Positions 44,344 to 53,566 of a DNA stretch of 64,000 bases are shown in pieces. Every line of letters starts with the position of its first letter. Within the stretch, counting starts at the first letter, position 1. The stretch spans positions 310,001 through 374,000 of the forward strand of contig NZ_MQVV01000014.1 of NCBI RefSeq assembly GCF_002954355.1, given 5' to 3'. The notes under the pieces were generated by a model, which saw nothing but the letters and a program-made list of their open reading frames with translations, was not told the origin of the DNA and ran no database searches. The position numbers and the translations under genes were made by a program. Source of the DNA: Nonlabens tegetincola. GTDB taxonomy: Bacteria; Bacteroidota; Bacteroidia; Flavobacteriales; Flavobacteriaceae.

Positions 44344-45636
44344 TTGGATTACTTGAATCATAAACTTGGAATTCCTAAATTAACTAGGCACATCTCAACT
44401 CAAGGATTTCGAGTCATTTTGTTATATCTATTTATTTTCTATTTGATACCTTTTATCGGTGTTTTCTTTTACTTTGATGATTATGCATTTCAATTCAATG
44501 GAATAGAAAACACTTATAACGTAGTCTATATTCCTTTAATTCTATTATTCGTTGTAATTCTAGATAACCTAATTGAAGATTTTAAGTTAGGGAATAAATT
44601 GTTAACTATGGTACTGTTGAATAAGAGATTGAATTTTGCATTATCATTTATAGGAGTAGCGTTATCAATAAACTTTTTTTTAAATTATTCTATTAATTAC
44701 CGTCATGCAGGAGAAGGACTTGCGGAATCGGGTTTTTTAGTTATTGCTTTAGTAGCTTTAAAAGCGTATTTCAGGGTTTATTTAGTCTATCAATTGATTA
44801 TATTTTCTCACGGTGATAAATTTAGCAAAAGTGATAGATGGTTGTCTTTTTTGATCTTGTTAATGTTTCTAATTAGTATAAATGCTTCCTTAGAGGTTCT
44901 CACAATTTTTCTATGTCTTTTATTAGCCTTAGGTATTAGCAAACCATTATTTATAGAAACGATTAATGTAATTAATCCGATCAAGCCCATTTTTAGGGGA
45001 GTGGTGTTAGGAATAGTGGTCATTTTAGTTGTGTTTATGGGTAATGCCAATAAAGTGGGTACTGATAAAGCCATTGAAAGATTTACTAATAAAGAAGAAA
45101 TTAATAATACAGTTTTCAGGACAATTAAAAGAATATCAACTTATCATGTTAGCCTTTTAAATGTACCAACTCAATATCATGAGGACAATGAATTTGTATA
45201 TGAGGGAATTCAAGGAACTTGGGATAATCTTAAGCTTCGAGTTTGTTTAGTATTTAGTAATGATTGTGGAAGTAAACCTCAGGTTTGGTCTATTTTTAGA
45301 GCTAACTTTCTTCAAATAACAAAAGTCATATTTAGTGATCGGGCAGGTGCTTCCCCTGGATTGTTTGCCTCAGCATTCTATATACCTTTTTTTCCTCTAA
45401 ATCTTTTTATTATTTCCTTTTATATAGTTTTAATTTTAAGAGTTTTTTCAAAAATATTTAGTTATTCAAAAAAGAAACTTTCTTGGATATTTTTCTTTCT
45501 TCTACTTTTTTTAATTACCTACGTATTAGATAGTCCAGTAGATATTATAAATATTTTAGGTCCTCAATTTATTTTCTTAATCTTTCTTTTCTCTCTTCCT
45601 AACGCTTTAAGTTTAACCCTAGATGAAAAATGTTAA
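44344..45636 (+). CDS. wzy: Putative Wzy-like polysaccharide polymerase
   Basis: This 430-residue protein has about 10-11 TM helices and a large non-membrane loop at about residues 230-330 that holds several Cys and charged residues (RVCLVFSNDCGSK). That topology, together with Wzx and glycosyltransferases around it, suggests the O-unit polymerase, although sequence identity of Wzy proteins is always low. The start is a TTG at 44344 five bp after the PhyH stop; no ATG occurs before the first TM helices. Overlaps the GT4 gene by 14 bp. Confidence 0.6.
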   Translation: MDYLNHKLGIPKLTRHISTQGFRVILLYLFIFYLIPFIGVFFYFDDYAFQFNGIENTYNVVYIPLILLFVVILDNLIEDFKLGNKLLTMVLLNKRLNFALSFIGVALSINFFLNYSINYRHAGEGLAESGFLVIALVALKAYFRVYLVYQLIIFSHGDKFSKSDRWLSFLILLMFLISINASLEVLTIFLCLLLALGISKPLFIETINVINPIKPIFRGVVLGIVVILVVFMGNANKVGTDKAIERFTNKEEINNTVFRTIKRISTYHVSLLNVPTQYHEDNEFVYEGIQGTWDNLKLRVCLVFSNDCGSKPQVWSIFRANFLQITKVIFSDRAGASPGLFASAFYIPFFPLNLFIISFYIVLILRVFSKIFSYSKKKLSWIFFFLLLFLITYVLDSPVDIINILGPQFIFLIFLFSLPNALSLTLDEKC

Positions 45637-46837
45637 TAAAATTCTATACATTCATCAATACTTTATCACTCCAGATCAACCTGGTGGAACTAGATCCTAT
45701 TGGATTGCAAAAGAAATGGTTTCTCAAGGTTATCGTGTGACCATGCTTACCAGCAATTCAGATGGAGATAATAAAGTAAAACAATGTGAAATAGACGGTA
45801 TAAAAGTAATTTACCTACCAAATAAATATTCCCAAAACATGGGTGTTCTAAGAAGATTTTATTCTTTCATTTCATTTATGTTTAAAGCTTCTATTTATGC
45901 TTTAAAAGAGAAGGAAGTAGACTTGATTTATGCTACTTCCACCCCATTGACCATAGGGATTCCAGCACTTCTATGTCGTTGGTTTAAAAAAATACCGTTC
46001 ATATTTGAAGTTAGAGATTTATGGCCTGAAGTACCTATTCAATTAGGAGCTTTAAACAATAAATTTTTACAATGGGTAGCCATTAGTTTAGAAAAGATCA
46101 TATATAAAAATGCTTTGTGGATTATTGCATTATCACCAGATATGGAAAAAGGTGTCAATAGATTTGGTTCAACTTTTGGCAAGACATCCATGGTTCCTAA
46201 TATGTCAAAGTTAGAGGAGTTTAAAAAAGAAAGACCAAAAGAAGAAATTATTAAAAGATTTAATGTAGATAAAAGTATTTTTAATGTTGTTCATTTTGGA
46301 TCAATGGGAATAGCAAATGGCCTTGACTACATAATTAAAGCCGCAAAGATTTCTGAAGATAATAATAATCCAATTCATTACCATTTTTTAGGTGCCGGAC
46401 AAACAGAGGAAGAATTAAAAAAAATGTCTAAAAAACTAGACTTAAACAATGTTTTTTTTCATGGCCCACAACCCATGAAATTAGTTTCTGATTTTTTGGA
46501 TTTATGTGATGTATCATTAGTTTCATTTGCAAATTACCCCATATTAAAATCTAATTCACCAAATAAACTTTTTGATAGTTTATCTGCTGGTATACCTTTG
46601 GTTGTTAATTCAGCTGGCTGGACGAAAGAAATGGTAGAAAAGGAAAAGTGTGGAGTGTACGTAGATCCAAATTCACCAAAAGATTTAGCTGAAAAGCTCG
46701 AATTGTTAAGAAATTCACCTGAGTTATTAGTATCCTACCGACAAAACGCAAGAAAACTTGCGGAAGAAAAGTATGATAAAAAGATACTTTGTAGACAAAT
46801 TATGGATAAACTTAAAGATTTAGATAGGCATGTATGA
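45623..46837 (+). CDS. GT4 glycosyltransferase (WbuB-like)
   Basis: This 404-residue GT-B enzyme has the N-terminal [19 protein letters not shown] and [17 protein letters not shown] that typify WbuB/WbjE-type GT4 enzymes, and the C-terminal donor site in [12 protein letters not shown] and [19 protein letters not shown] (Glu-7 motif variant). These often add L-fucosamine or a related amino sugar. The acceptor here cannot be assigned. Followed by the first sugar transferase with an 8-bp overlap. Confidence 0.85.
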   Translation: MKNVNKILYIHQYFITPDQPGGTRSYWIAKEMVSQGYRVTMLTSNSDGDNKVKQCEIDGIKVIYLPNKYSQNMGVLRRFYSFISFMFKASIYALKEKEVDLIYATSTPLTIGIPALLCRWFKKIPFIFEVRDLWPEVPIQLGALNNKFLQWVAISLEKIIYKNALWIIALSPDMEKGVNRFGSTFGKTSMVPNMSKLEEFKKERPKEEIIKRFNVDKSIFNVVHFGSMGIANGLDYIIKAAKISEDNNNPIHYHFLGAGQTEEELKKMSKKLDLNNVFFHGPQPMKLVSDFLDLCDVSLVSFANYPILKSNSPNKLFDSLSAGIPLVVNSAGWTKEMVEKEKCGVYVDPNSPKDLAEKLELLRNSPELLVSYRQNARKLAEEKYDKKILCRQIMDKLKDLDRHV

Positions 46838-47429
46838 AGTGCTAAAAATAATTTTAGATAAAGTTGTTGGTATTTTGTTATTGATAATTGTTTGTCCAAT
46901 CTTTTTAATTGTGTTATTGCTATTGTCTTTTGCTAATTCGGGTAAACCCTTTTTTACTCAATTACGACCAGGGAAGAATGGAGACATCTTTAGAATTATC
47001 AAGTTCAAAACCATGAATGATAAAAAAGACGAAAATGGCGAGCTTTATCCAGATGATATTAGGTTAACGACAATAGGTAAAATCGTAAGAAAAACTTCAT
47101 TGGATGAATTACCACAACTTTTAAATGTAATTAAGGGAGATATGAGTTTCGTAGGTCCTAGACCTTTGTTACCAGAGTACCTTCCTTTATACTCTAAAGA
47201 GCAGGCCCGTAGGCATGAAGTTAAGCCTGGAATTACCGGCTGGGCACAAGTTAATGGGCGTAATGCTATAAGCTGGCAAGAAAAGTTTAAATTAGACGTT
47301 TGGTATGTAGATCATCAATCCTTTGTTTTAGATTTAAAAATTTTATTTAAAACAGTTAAAAAAGTATTTATTTCAGAAGGTATATCTGCGGAAGGACAAG
47401 CAACAACTACAAGATTTAAAGGAAATTAA
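46830..47429 (+). CDS. pglC: Monotopic phosphoglycosyl transferase (PglC-like)
   Basis: This 199-residue protein has one N-terminal re-entrant helix (about residues 8-30), [31 protein letters not shown] with the catalytic Asp-Glu dyad, and GPRPLLPEY. Bac_transf (PF02397) enzymes of this length put a phosphosugar on undecaprenyl phosphate, starting repeat-unit assembly. The next genes are pglD and pglE, so UDP-diNAc-bacillosamine is the likely donor. A second similar enzyme is at 48016. Confidence 0.88.
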   Translation: MYEVLKIILDKVVGILLLIIVCPIFLIVLLLLSFANSGKPFFTQLRPGKNGDIFRIIKFKTMNDKKDENGELYPDDIRLTTIGKIVRKTSLDELPQLLNVIKGDMSFVGPRPLLPEYLPLYSKEQARRHEVKPGITGWAQVNGRNAISWQEKFKLDVWYVDHQSFVLDLKILFKTVKKVFISEGISAEGQATTTRFKGN

Positions 47430-47432
47430 TCT

Positions 47433-48026
47433 ATGTATATTTACGGTGCTAGCGGTCACGGCAAGGTGATTTTAGATATTCTCAGACTCAATGAAATATG
47501 CGTGAGCGGATTTATAGATGACAATAGTAATATAAATACCTTTTGCGATCACCCAGTTCAACAAAACAGTTTGGTTGATAAGTTAATCATTGCAATAGGA
47601 GATAATCGGGTAAGAAAATTTATAAGTACTAAATATCTAGATAATAATTTTATAAAGTTATTTCATCCTAGATCTATTATAGCAATTGATAGTACTATAA
47701 ATACAGGTAGTGTTACAATGGCAGGTGCTGTTGTAAATAGTGCAGTTACGATAGGCAAACATGTTATTATTAATTCTAATGCTACGGTTGAACATGATTG
47801 TGAAATTAAAGATTTTGCTCACATTTCACCTGGATCAACATTGTGTGGTAACGTTTCCATAGGCGAAGGGACCCACATTGGTGCAAATGCAGTTGTGATT
47901 CCAGGAATAAAAATAGGTAAATGGTGTAGGGTAGGAGCTGGAGCTGTAGTCATATCGGATTTACCAGATTATTGTACGGTAGTCGGCAATCCTGCACGAA
48001 TTATAAAAATGGGCAATGAAGCGTAG
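47433..48026 (+). CDS. pglD: PglD-like sugar O/N-acetyltransferase
   Basis: This 197-residue protein begins MYIYGASGHGKVILDIL (a Rossmann-like half with Gly-rich UDP-sugar site) and ends with a left-handed beta-helix hexapeptide domain (VIINSNATVEHDCEI, then HIGANAVVIPGIKIGKW). It fits PglD, which acetylates the C4 amino group of UDP-bacillosamine precursor with acetyl-CoA. The catalytic His is in VEHDC. Sits between two phosphoglycosyl transferases, overlapping the second by 11 bp. Confidence 0.88.
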   Translation: MYIYGASGHGKVILDILRLNEICVSGFIDDNSNINTFCDHPVQQNSLVDKLIIAIGDNRVRKFISTKYLDNNFIKLFHPRSIIAIDSTINTGSVTMAGAVVNSAVTIGKHVIINSNATVEHDCEIKDFAHISPGSTLCGNVSIGEGTHIGANAVVIPGIKIGKWCRVGAGAVVISDLPDYCTVVGNPARIIKMGNEA

Positions 48027-48546
48027 TTTTGACGTTGTACTATCGTTTTTGTTATTACTACTTTTATTACCACCGCTACTTTTTGTAGTTATATTTTCAT
48101 CAAGTTTGATTTTTACTCAGTATCGAATTGGTAAACACGGTGAACCTTTTCTAATTTACAAGTTAAAAACCATGCAGAATGGAAAAGTAACCCGAATCGG
48201 AAAGTGGTTAAGAAAGTATAAAGTTGATGAACTACCTCAATTATGGAACATCCTTAAAGGTGAAATGAGTTTTGTAGGTCCTAGGCCAGATATCCCTGGC
48301 TACTACGATAATCTTAAAGGAGAGCAGCGCACAGTGTTACTTTTGAAACCTGGATTAACCAGCCTTGCCGCTATAAAATATAGAAATGAAGAGCTCTTAC
48401 TTTCTCAACAAGTAAATCCACTCGAATATAACGATACTGTAATTTTTCCAGATAAGGTAAGAATGAATTTAGAATATTTGGAGAAACGCTCGTTTTTATA
48501 TGATTTAAAAATCATAATCCTAACTATAAAATCTCTTTTTAACTAG
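48016..48546 (+). CDS. Second monotopic phosphoglycosyl transferase
   Basis: This 176-residue Bac_transf protein has a single Leu-rich N-terminal helix (about residues 8-30), FLIYKLKTMQNGKVTRIGKW, the Asp-Glu dyad in KVDELPQLWNILKG, and FVGPRPDIPGYY. It is shorter and distinctly different from the copy at 46830, so it is not its fragment. It may act on another donor sugar or serve another glycan. No promoter in front. Confidence 0.82.
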   Translation: MKRSFDVVLSFLLLLLLLPPLLFVVIFSSSLIFTQYRIGKHGEPFLIYKLKTMQNGKVTRIGKWLRKYKVDELPQLWNILKGEMSFVGPRPDIPGYYDNLKGEQRTVLLLKPGLTSLAAIKYRNEELLLSQQVNPLEYNDTVIFPDKVRMNLEYLEKRSFLYDLKIIILTIKSLFN

Positions 48547-48548
48547 GC

Positions 48549-48556
48549 TATCTTTG
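48549..48556 (+). promoter_or_regulatory. -7 promoter box for pglE
   Basis: TATCTTTG, perfect TAnnTTTG, 16 bp before the pglE ATG and 2 bp after the stop of the previous gene. Confidence 0.65.
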
Positions 48557-48572
48557 CCACAAATAAATTTCT

Positions 48573-49712
48573 ATGTCACAGGATAAAATTTGGTTGTCTT
48601 CTCCACACATGGGAGGAACTGAACGAGACTTTGTAAAAGAAGCTTTTGATACAAACTGGGTAGCACCATTGGGTCCTAATGTTAATGGATTTGAAGAAGA
48701 TTTGAAAAATTACCAAGGAGAAAATGTTCACGTTGCAGCCTTAAGTAGTGGTACTGCGGCCATACATTTAGCCTTGATTCAGGCTGGCGTAGGACCAGGA
48801 GACGAGGTGCTTTGCCAAAGTTTTACTTTTTGTGGTACCACAAACCCTATATTGTATTTAGGAGCTATACCTGTTATGGTAGATAGCGAACCAGAGACAT
48901 GGAACATTTGTCCAGAATCCTTAAAGCAAGCTTACGAGGATCGGGTTAAAAAGGGAAAAACACCTAAAGCCTTGCTTTCTGTTCACTTGTATGGAATGCC
49001 TTATAAAATAGATGAGATTCACGCTTTCGCGAAAGCGAAACAACTCACAGTCATTGAGGATAGTGCCGAGGCTCTAGGAAGCACCTACAAGGGTAGGAAG
49101 TGCGGAACTTTTGGAGACTATGGGATTTTGAGTTTCAATGGGAACAAAATCATTACTACTAGTGGTGGTGGTGCGATGGTAGTACCTTCTAAAGAAAGAA
49201 AGGAAAAAACAGTTTTTCTAGCCACGCAAGCTAGAGACAATGCACCGCATTATCAACATAGTGAAGTAGGATATAATTATCGAATGAGTAATATAAGTGC
49301 AGGAATAGGGCGTGGTCAAATGCAGGTATTGGACAAGCATATTTCCCTGCGTAGGGATATGCATCAATTCTATAGCAAATTATTTAATCAAATACCTGGG
49401 GTTATACTTTTAAGTGAACCCAATTCTGATTTTTATAGTAATCATTGGTTAAGTGCTATTTTAATTGATCCTAAAAAATCAGGTGGTATTACAAGAGAGG
49501 ATTTACGTCTTGCGTTTGAGGTAGAGAATATAGAATCTCGACCTTTATGGAAACCTATGCACCTGCAACCTTTGTATCATGAATACCCATTTTATGGAAC
49601 TGGAGTTTGTGAAAGGCTATTTGAAAATGGATTGTGTTTACCTTCAGGATCTAACTTAACCGATTCAGATAGAAGTCGAATAGAGGAAGTGGTTCATAAG
49701 CTTTTTAAGTAA
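48573..49712 (+). CDS. pglE: UDP-4-keto-6-deoxy-GlcNAc aminotransferase (PglE-like)
   Basis: This 379-residue DegT/DnrJ PLP enzyme has IWLSSPHMGGTERDFV at the N-terminus, ALSSGTAAIHLALIQAG, VIEDSAEALGSTYKG and Lys192 in SFNGNKIITTSGGG. These match PglE, which aminates the PglF product on the bacillosamine path. An exact palindrome copy encodes residues 151-155 (AFAKA) just before the strand VIEDSAEA. pglF lies 3.9 kb downstream past the T9SS gene. Confidence 0.88.
   Translation: MSQDKIWLSSPHMGGTERDFVKEAFDTNWVAPLGPNVNGFEEDLKNYQGENVHVAALSSGTAAIHLALIQAGVGPGDEVLCQSFTFCGTTNPILYLGAIPVMVDSEPETWNICPESLKQAYEDRVKKGKTPKALLSVHLYGMPYKIDEIHAFAKAKQLTVIEDSAEALGSTYKGRKCGTFGDYGILSFNGNKIITTSGGGAMVVPSKERKEKTVFLATQARDNAPHYQHSEVGYNYRMSNISAGIGRGQMQVLDKHISLRRDMHQFYSKLFNQIPGVILLSEPNSDFYSNHWLSAILIDPKKSGGITREDLRLAFEVENIESRPLWKPMHLQPLYHEYPFYGTGVCERLFENGLCLPSGSNLTDSDRSRIEEVVHKLFK
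49022..49037. repeat. Dispersed palindrome copy 10 (exact)
   Basis: Exact 16-mer inside pglE, Ala-Phe-Ala-Lys-Ala frame. Confidence 0.95.
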
Positions 49713-50212
49713 CAAAATTCGTTACTGCAAATAAAAATTTTTAGACTACAACATTTCGTAGTGTCTTGTTTTTATTGGTTTCAAACCATCCAAAAAGTCA
49801 GTATACATAGTGATAGTGATTTCATTTTAATAAAGGATAGTGATTTTTAATGTTTCGAATACTAGATGATTCTATTACATTGTTCTAAATCTGATTTTTT
49901 TAAATTGATTCTAAGCAGATTTATATATTGGTTAGTTAATACAATTGTTATCTCATTTAAAACTAATAGTTTATAATTTTTACCTAAGGAATCAAAGCAG
50001 GTAACTAATACGAAGTCCCGTTTTGTGATTTCAAAACTTATTCGATAAGTGGTTGTTTATTCTTTATGATCTATCCGAATTATCCGACAAACTGATCGGT
50101 TTTTTCTATTAACAACCCAAGCCATTTTATTTAATATAACCTTAATATTCAGAGCTTAAAAAAGAGTTAAAAACAGACTATTTTTGAGATCTAATTAACT
50201 ATTAATCAACTT
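49713..50212. other. 500-bp intergenic region before the T9SS gene
   Basis: AT-rich DNA. It ends with the -7 box of the next gene at 50179-50186. A 6-bp stem (AGTAAC/GTTACT, 49709-49727) next to the pglE stop and a 4-bp stem near 50084-50106 with a following T-run are weak terminator candidates. I see no ORF of coding character. Confidence 0.5.
50179..50186 (+). promoter_or_regulatory. -7 promoter box for the T9SS-exported protein
   Basis: TATTTTTG, a TAnnTTTG match, 26 bp before the ATG at 50213. Confidence 0.6.
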
Positions 50213-53200
50213 ATGAAAAGAATTTTACTATTAGTTGTGTTATTTACTAGTTTGTATTCTAACTCTCAAACGGTCTTCTACACTCAAGATTTTGAAGTTT
50301 CTCAAACAGGATATACCAATACACCAAATCAAACGCCAGATGCTGATCCTGGTGATCAGTATTTTAGCAATGCCGTAGCTACTAATACATCAATATATGA
50401 GAGTGGTTCACAGTTATATACGAACGTTACCAACAGCTCACTTTTTGTTGGAAGTGCTCCCAATGTAATTAATTCAGGAAATCCAGGAATTTTGTTACTA
50501 GATCCCATTTCAGTTTCAAATGCGACAGATGTTGAGATCTTAGCTGATTTTGGTGCAGTTCCTAATGACTGGGACGATGTTGATGGGCTTTTTATGGAAT
50601 ATAATTTTGATGGAGGTCCGTGGCAACCTTTACTTGAATTTAGTCATTCAAATGGTTCAAACGATCCTCTGGTTCTACAAGTTAATAATGGTGTAGGGAC
50701 AACTGATTCGGCTACTGGATTGGTTTTAACTTTTAACCTACAGACAGTTAAAGCTACCTTGGGATCGACGGGAAGTATTTTAAATGTTAGAATAATATGT
50801 GATTCAGGTAATAATTACGAGGCATTTGGAGTTGATAATATAATTGTAAGAGGTACTCCAGTCGGAGGTAACCCAGCTCCTGGTATAGCTAATGTATCCG
50901 TTTCTCCAAACACGCCAACATCAAGTGATAATGTTACCATTAGTGCTGATGTTACTGATGACGATGGAATAGATAGCGTTGTATTAAATTGGGGTACTTC
51001 GAGTGGAAGCTTAGGGAACTCCATCGCCATGACTGTGTTGTCAGGTGATACTTATACTGCTGATATTCCAGCTCAAGCTAATGGTACTGAAGTTTTTTTT
51101 GAAATCGTAGCTACTGACGACAATGCTAGTCCAGAGATTACTACTACTATCGAAGCTTCTTATCAAGTCTTTGATCCAGAACCTCAAGGTTTTGGCGTTC
51201 CAAATACAGATGTTAGATATACCATTGATTTTGGTAACACCGTGGCAAATGTTAATAACGGTAGTTTTGATGGATCCGGTTTAGCTCAACTTCCATCAGC
51301 AGGTCAATTGGATTCAAATACTTTCTCCTTTGACGGATTTAATGATGGAGATACCGATTTTGATGCTGACTACACTTCAGGTGATTATGCCAGAGGTCAA
51401 ACTACAGGTGGCGTGAGTAGTGGTGGTTTGTATGCATTTGATCTAGGTGCAGGAAATACAGCACTTGGAATTCAACCTACAGGTTCAGATTTTACTCCAG
51501 GTACCGTTTATTTTAAATTTAGAAACGATACAGGTGAAACCGTAACTAATATTTCAATTGCTTACGATGCATACTTCTTAAATAATGAGAATAGAACAAA
51601 CAGTTTAGTACTTGCTCACGGTCCATCAAAAACGAATCTTACTTCAGTTACTGATTCTTTTATTGAAACAGGGATTGGACAAGATGCCGTAGAAGAGTGG
51701 GAACGTAACTTTGTAACAGCGGATATCACAGGTCTTTCCATTTTAGATGGTGAAACCTATCTTATCGCTTGGGAATCTAGTGATAGTGGTAGTGGTAGTT
51801 CTGATGAGTTAGCTATTGATAATATCCAACTTGTAGTAAACCCAACATCAGAAAGCCCAAGACTTTTTGGAGACGTTAATTCTTTAACTGTGTTAGGAGA
51901 TGTAATTGTTAGTTCAAGCAGTAGCGTAAAGGAATTTGTTAATCTAGTAGATGGTGTTGTATCGACCAATGATAATTTAAGTTTATCAAGCTCAGACGGA
52001 GCAAGCGCTTATATTGCAGAAGTAACAAATGGATCATTGAACGGTGATTTAATAGTGGAGCAATTTTTTCCAGCTAGACGTGTATTTAGATTCGTTTCTT
52101 CACCAGTAAACATGACATCATCGGTTTTTGATCAATGGCAACAATCGGGTCTTAATCCAGGAGATATTGGTTATCAGGATAATGTAGGTACACAAATTAC
52201 AGGTGGAATGGTCTCCAACGGTTTTGATCAGTCACCAACAAACAATCCATCGATTTTTAACTTTGACAACTTGCCGTCCCAAACATGGAATGCAGAAGCA
52301 GCTACAAATAATTTAAATTTAAATGCCGGTGACCCTTTAAGACTATTTATTCGTGGTGACAGGTCTGTAGATTTAACATCGGCCACTCAAACCGCAACAG
52401 ATACTAAATTAATAACCAAAGGAAGTTTACAAACAGGAGATGTTGTGAATTCTTTTTCAAATACCTTATCTAACGGAGAGTTCTTGTTTGTAGGAAATCC
52501 ATATCCTTCACAAGTTGATTTCAATTTGGTTTTACAAGATGGTGGAACAACTGATATTAATGCAGCTAATTACTACGCTTGGGATCCAACTGTTCAAACT
52601 AATGGTGCTTACGTATCCTATGACTTTGGTTTAGGAATAAATACGGTAGCAGGTTCACAAGTTGATGAAAATTTACAGCCTACTCAGGCAGTATTTGTTG
52701 AGGTAAGTGATGATAGTACAGCTCCTTTTGATCCACAAATAACATTTAAAGAGTCTCACAAGATTGCTAGTAATCAAACTAATGCTGTTTATAGATCTAG
52801 TAGTATGGATTACTTTAGAGTTAATTTGAGCCCAATAACTAATGGAACAACTATCGCCGCCGTAGATGGGACTATTGCTAAATTTTCTAATCCTACTTCT
52901 TCTACTATGACCAAGTTCATGAATCTTAATGAAAGTATTTGGATTGAAGATAATAATGAAAATTACGCGATAAACTCCTATGGTTTACCATTTGATGGGA
53001 TGGAAATTCCGTTGAATTTATCTGGATTAATAAATGCTCAATATGAGCTCTCACTTGACCTACAGCTTACAGGTACTAATCTACAAGTAGTTTTAGAAGA
53101 TGCTTATACTAATACTGAAAAGGTATTAACTGCTTCAGATAATACGTACGTGTTTACCCAAGATCCTGCTACTACCTCTAGTTTCACAAACAGGTTTACC

Positions 53201-53497
53201 ATCAAGTTTACTACTGTGACATTAGGACAAGGTGATATCGCTTTCGCGAAAGCAGTGACCGTGTATCCAAATCCTATTAGTAACGGTGATGTATTAAAAA
53301 TGAATGGTTTAAATCCATCATCATCATACTCCTGGAGCGTAACCGATCTAAGAGGAAGAGTTTTAACTTCCAATATCCAAAAAGGTAGCGAGATTATGAA
53401 TGATGGATTGTTAATTACGAATTTGAAGTCTGGTGTTTATCTCGTGCAATTGGAATCCAATGGTGCCCTAGCAACTCAAAAAATTGTGGTTGAGTAA
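50213..53497 (+). CDS. Large secreted protein with T9SS type A sorting domain
   Basis: This 1094-residue protein has a signal peptide (LLLVVLFTSLYSNSQ), a beta-rich N-terminal module (about 20-215), an Ig-like domain (VSPNTPTSSDNVTISADVTDDDG, about 225-325), a further jelly-roll-like region, and a low-complexity Thr/Asn-rich part. The last 80 residues are a T9SS type A sorting domain (VTVYPNPISNGDVLKMNG, then GVYLVQLESNG). It would cross the outer membrane through T9SS and be anchored or released at the surface. An imperfect palindrome copy encodes AFAKA right before this domain (residues 1010-1014). No enzymatic motif recognised. It interrupts the pglE-pglF order. Confidence 0.85.
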   Translation: MKRILLLVVLFTSLYSNSQTVFYTQDFEVSQTGYTNTPNQTPDADPGDQYFSNAVATNTSIYESGSQLYTNVTNSSLFVGSAPNVINSGNPGILLLDPISVSNATDVEILADFGAVPNDWDDVDGLFMEYNFDGGPWQPLLEFSHSNGSNDPLVLQVNNGVGTTDSATGLVLTFNLQTVKATLGSTGSILNVRIICDSGNNYEAFGVDNIIVRGTPVGGNPAPGIANVSVSPNTPTSSDNVTISADVTDDDGIDSVVLNWGTSSGSLGNSIAMTVLSGDTYTADIPAQANGTEVFFEIVATDDNASPEITTTIEASYQVFDPEPQGFGVPNTDVRYTIDFGNTVANVNNGSFDGSGLAQLPSAGQLDSNTFSFDGFNDGDTDFDADYTSGDYARGQTTGGVSSGGLYAFDLGAGNTALGIQPTGSDFTPGTVYFKFRNDTGETVTNISIAYDAYFLNNENRTNSLVLAHGPSKTNLTSVTDSFIETGIGQDAVEEWERNFVTADITGLSILDGETYLIAWESSDSGSGSSDELAIDNIQLVVNPTSESPRLFGDVNSLTVLGDVIVSSSSSVKEFVNLVDGVVSTNDNLSLSSSDGASAYIAEVTNGSLNGDLIVEQFFPARRVFRFVSSPVNMTSSVFDQWQQSGLNPGDIGYQDNVGTQITGGMVSNGFDQSPTNNPSIFNFDNLPSQTWNAEAATNNLNLNAGDPLRLFIRGDRSVDLTSATQTATDTKLITKGSLQTGDVVNSFSNTLSNGEFLFVGNPYPSQVDFNLVLQDGGTTDINAANYYAWDPTVQTNGAYVSYDFGLGINTVAGSQVDENLQPTQAVFVEVSDDSTAPFDPQITFKESHKIASNQTNAVYRSSSMDYFRVNLSPITNGTTIAAVDGTIAKFSNPTSSTMTKFMNLNESIWIEDNNENYAINSYGLPFDGMEIPLNLSGLINAQYELSLDLQLTGTNLQVVLEDAYTNTEKVLTASDNTYVFTQDPATTSSFTNRFTIKFTTVTLGQGDIAFAKAVTVYPNPISNGDVLKMNGLNPSSSYSWSVTDLRGRVLTSNIQKGSEIMNDGLLITNLKSGVYLVQLESNGALATQKIVVE
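53239..53254. repeat. Dispersed palindrome copy 11 (15 of 16)
   Basis: CGCTTTCGCGAAAGCA, last base changed. Encodes Ala-Phe-Ala-Lys-Ala at the border to the T9SS sorting domain. Confidence 0.9.
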
Positions 53498-53523
53498 TCT
53501 TACAAAATTTAAGAATAATTAGG

Positions 53524-53553
53524 AAAGGTAATCCGTACGGATTACCTTTTTCT
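53524..53553 (+). terminator. Rho-independent terminator of the T9SS gene
   Basis: AAAGGTAATCCGT directly followed by its exact reverse complement (26-bp palindrome, 53524-53549) and T residues, 26 bp after the stop. Confidence 0.9.
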
Positions 53554-53554
53554 T

Positions 53555-53562
53555 TATTTTTG
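53555..53562 (+). promoter_or_regulatory. -7 promoter box for pglF (likely leaderless)
   Basis: TATTTTTG, a TAnnTTTG match, starts 5 bp after the terminator palindrome and ends only 4 bases before the pglF ATG. Confidence 0.6.
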
Positions 53563-53566
53563 CGGC

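Noticed and set aside
46830-48546. The two sugar transferases as fragments of one broken gene
   Set aside because: Each has its own membrane helix, Asp-Glu dyad and GPRP motif, and pglD lies between them.
50084-50106. A terminator in the gap before the T9SS gene
   Set aside because: The stem is only 4 bp and far from the pglE stop codon, so it is too weak to call.
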